In this document: piece after piece, positions 4,676 through 5,776 of the stretch
Position numbering within the stretch: the stretch's first letter is position 1
Layout of the letters: the number at the start of each line of letters is the position of its first letter
DNA from: Tissierellia bacterium
GTDB lineage: Bacteria; Bacillota; Clostridia; Tissierellales; Dethiosulfatibacteraceae
Direction of reading: 5' to 3'
Assembly (NCBI GenBank): GCA_007116605.1
Contig: SKID01000073.1
Span: forward strand, 1-5,776
Length of the DNA stretch: 5,776 nucleotides
The notes under the pieces: generated by a model
The model's database searches: none
Told to the model about the DNA's origin: nothing
Seen by the model: the letters and a program-made list of their open reading frames with translations, nothing else
Position numbers and translations under genes: made by a program

Positions 4676-5776
4676 TTATTTCACCACATGCATTTTATGG
4701 ACACTTTCTCGCATAAGATAGCGCACCATAACACCTTCTTCTGTATAATCTCGTTCTATGATTTTACCTTTGTTTTCAATGACCGTCAATGATTCATAAT
4801 CATTGTAACCAAAAATAGCGGCATATTCTTTTTCAATCCCATATAGTTCTAACAAGATCGCTTCAATGAGTCGGTCTAAATGTTGCCCTGTTTTTGCTGA
4901 AATCAAATGAGCCTTCCCATTAGTAAATGGCAACGCATCAATTAAATCTACTTTGTTATACACTTCAATCATGGGAATGTCTGTGACTTTTATTTCTTTT
5001 AAAATCGTTTCTGTGGTTTGTTTTTGAACTAATACATTTTGGTTGGTGATATCCATCACATGAAGAATTAAATTGGCATATCGTATTTCTTCTAAAGTAC
5101 TTTTAAAAGATTCCACTAGAAAAGTGGGTAATTTACTGACAAACCCTACTGTATCTGTGAGAATCACCTCATATTGATCATCTAATAACAATCTTCTGTT
5201 TTCTGTGGTCAAGGTGGCAAACAATTGATCCATCACAAAGGCCGTTTTTTCTTTTTCAACACCGTATTGACCCATTAGTTGATTCATTAAAGAAGATTTT
5301 CCTGCATTTGTATACCCCACTAAAGCGACAATGGGCACTTTGTTTTTTAGTCGTTCTTGCCGGTTAACTTCTCGTACTTTAACCACTTTTTTAAGTTGAT
5401 CTTCAATATCATAGATACGGCTGTCAATGTGTCTTCTGTCTGTTTCAAGCTTTTTCTCCCCAGGCCCTCTTGTCCCAATACCTCCCCCAAGTCTTGATAA
5501 GGCTGTTCCTTTACCTTTAAGTCTTGGTTTTGCATATTTTAGTTGGGCTAGTTCTACCTGTAGCTTGCTTTCTTTTGTTTGTGCACGCAATGCAAAGATG
5601 TCTAAAATCAACATGGTGCGATCCACCACTTTAGCCTTTAAATTGTCTTCTAAATGATTAATTTGAGAACCAGACAGCTCATCATTGATGACTAACACTT
5701 CTGCTTCAACTTCTTCCATTAAATTTTTAATTTCTTCTACTTTTCCTTTTCCTAAATACAGAGCTTGATGATAGCG
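4676..5776 (-). CDS. hflX: Ribosome-associated GTPase HflX (partial, N-terminus off right edge)
   Basis: HflX is an Obg-HflX superfamily GTPase that binds the 50S subunit and splits or rescues stalled ribosomes, notably under heat stress. The 366 visible residues begin inside the N-terminal domain (YLGKGKVEEI), so the frame stays open to the edge; an internal ATG at 5719 is not the real start, because conserved sequence lies before it. Visible features, counted from the edge, are DRTMLILDIFALRA (about 52-65), QVELAQLKYAKPRL (about 73-86), the glycine-rich linker GGGIGTRGPGEKKLETDRR (97-115), a charged coiled-coil helix, then the G domain: G1 GYTNAGKSS (154-162), G2 Thr in FATLTTENR (about 188), G3 DTVGF (208-212), G4 NKVD (274-277) and G5 SAK (293-295), followed by the short C-terminal domain. 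Full-length relatives have about 410-430 residues. The identity is very secure. Confidence 0.96.
   Translation of the reverse strand, partial: RYHQALYLGKGKVEEIKNLMEEVEAEVLVINDELSGSQINHLEDNLKAKVVDRTMLILDIFALRAQTKESKLQVELAQLKYAKPRLKGKGTALSRLGGGIGTRGPGEKKLETDRRHIDSRIYDIEDQLKKVVKVREVNRQERLKNKVPIVALVGYTNAGKSSLMNQLMGQYGVEKEKTAFVMDQLFATLTTENRRLLLDDQYEVILTDTVGFVSKLPTFLVESFKSTLEEIRYANLILHVMDITNQNVLVQKQTTETILKEIKVTDIPMIEVYNKVDLIDALPFTNGKAHLISAKTGQHLDRLIEAILLELYGIEKEYAAIFGYNDYESLTVIENKGKIIERDYTEEGVMVRYLMRESVHKMHVVK

Noticed and set aside
5347..5535. 62-codon minus-strand frame
   Set aside because: It is an out-of-frame reading of the conserved hflX sequence.
5427..5657. 76-codon plus-strand open frame
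   Set aside because: It is antisense to the conserved linker and N-terminal region of hflX, with no recognisable protein features.
5717..5719. ATG at 5719 as the start of hflX
   Set aside because: The frame continues upstream to the window edge with the conserved HflX motif YLGKGKVEEI, so the true start lies outside the window.

Overview
The window is a densely packed, single-direction (minus strand) gene block from a low-GC bacterium with the standard genetic code (TGA is used as a stop). Strong GGAGG-type ribosome binding sites, the AT-rich composition and the yebC-ruvC-ruvA-ruvB order point to Bacillota, probably a clostridial lineage. That assignment is inference from gene order and protein character, not from a marker gene.

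Read in the direction of transcription (right to left), the window holds: the GTPase hflX (5776-4676, N-terminus beyond the right edge); a YigZ/IMPACT-family protein (4673-4020); the YebC/TACO1-family translation factor (4000-3248); pseudouridine-5'-phosphate glycosidase psuG (3246-2317); Holliday-junction resolvase ruvC (2320-1829); a 443-bp non-coding gap (1828-1386); ruvA (1385-798); and ruvB (793 to the left edge, C-terminus missing). From hflX to ruvC, neighbours are separated by 19 bases or fewer, and psuG and ruvC overlap by four bases (ATGA), so they look like one polycistronic unit. ruvA and ruvB are four bases apart and form a second coupled pair.

Functionally, the right part is themed on ribosomes and RNA (HflX splits or rescues ribosomes, YebC aids translation, PsuG degrades pseudouridine monophosphate). 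The left part is the complete RuvABC branch-migration and resolution machinery. RuvA and RuvB move the Holliday junction and RuvC cuts it.

The unusual part is the 443-bp gap separating ruvC from ruvAB. It has no credible gene. It holds three tandem degenerate copies of a roughly 34-39 bp motif sharing an exact TCGCGCATTAT core, a fourth partial copy in inverted orientation abutting the end of ruvC, a hairpin after each direct copy whose arms differ in sequence but keep pairing, and a separate 13-bp perfect inverted repeat nearer ruvA. This looks like a structured RNA, a multi-site protein-binding array, or a small MITE-like element. The sequence alone does not decide which.
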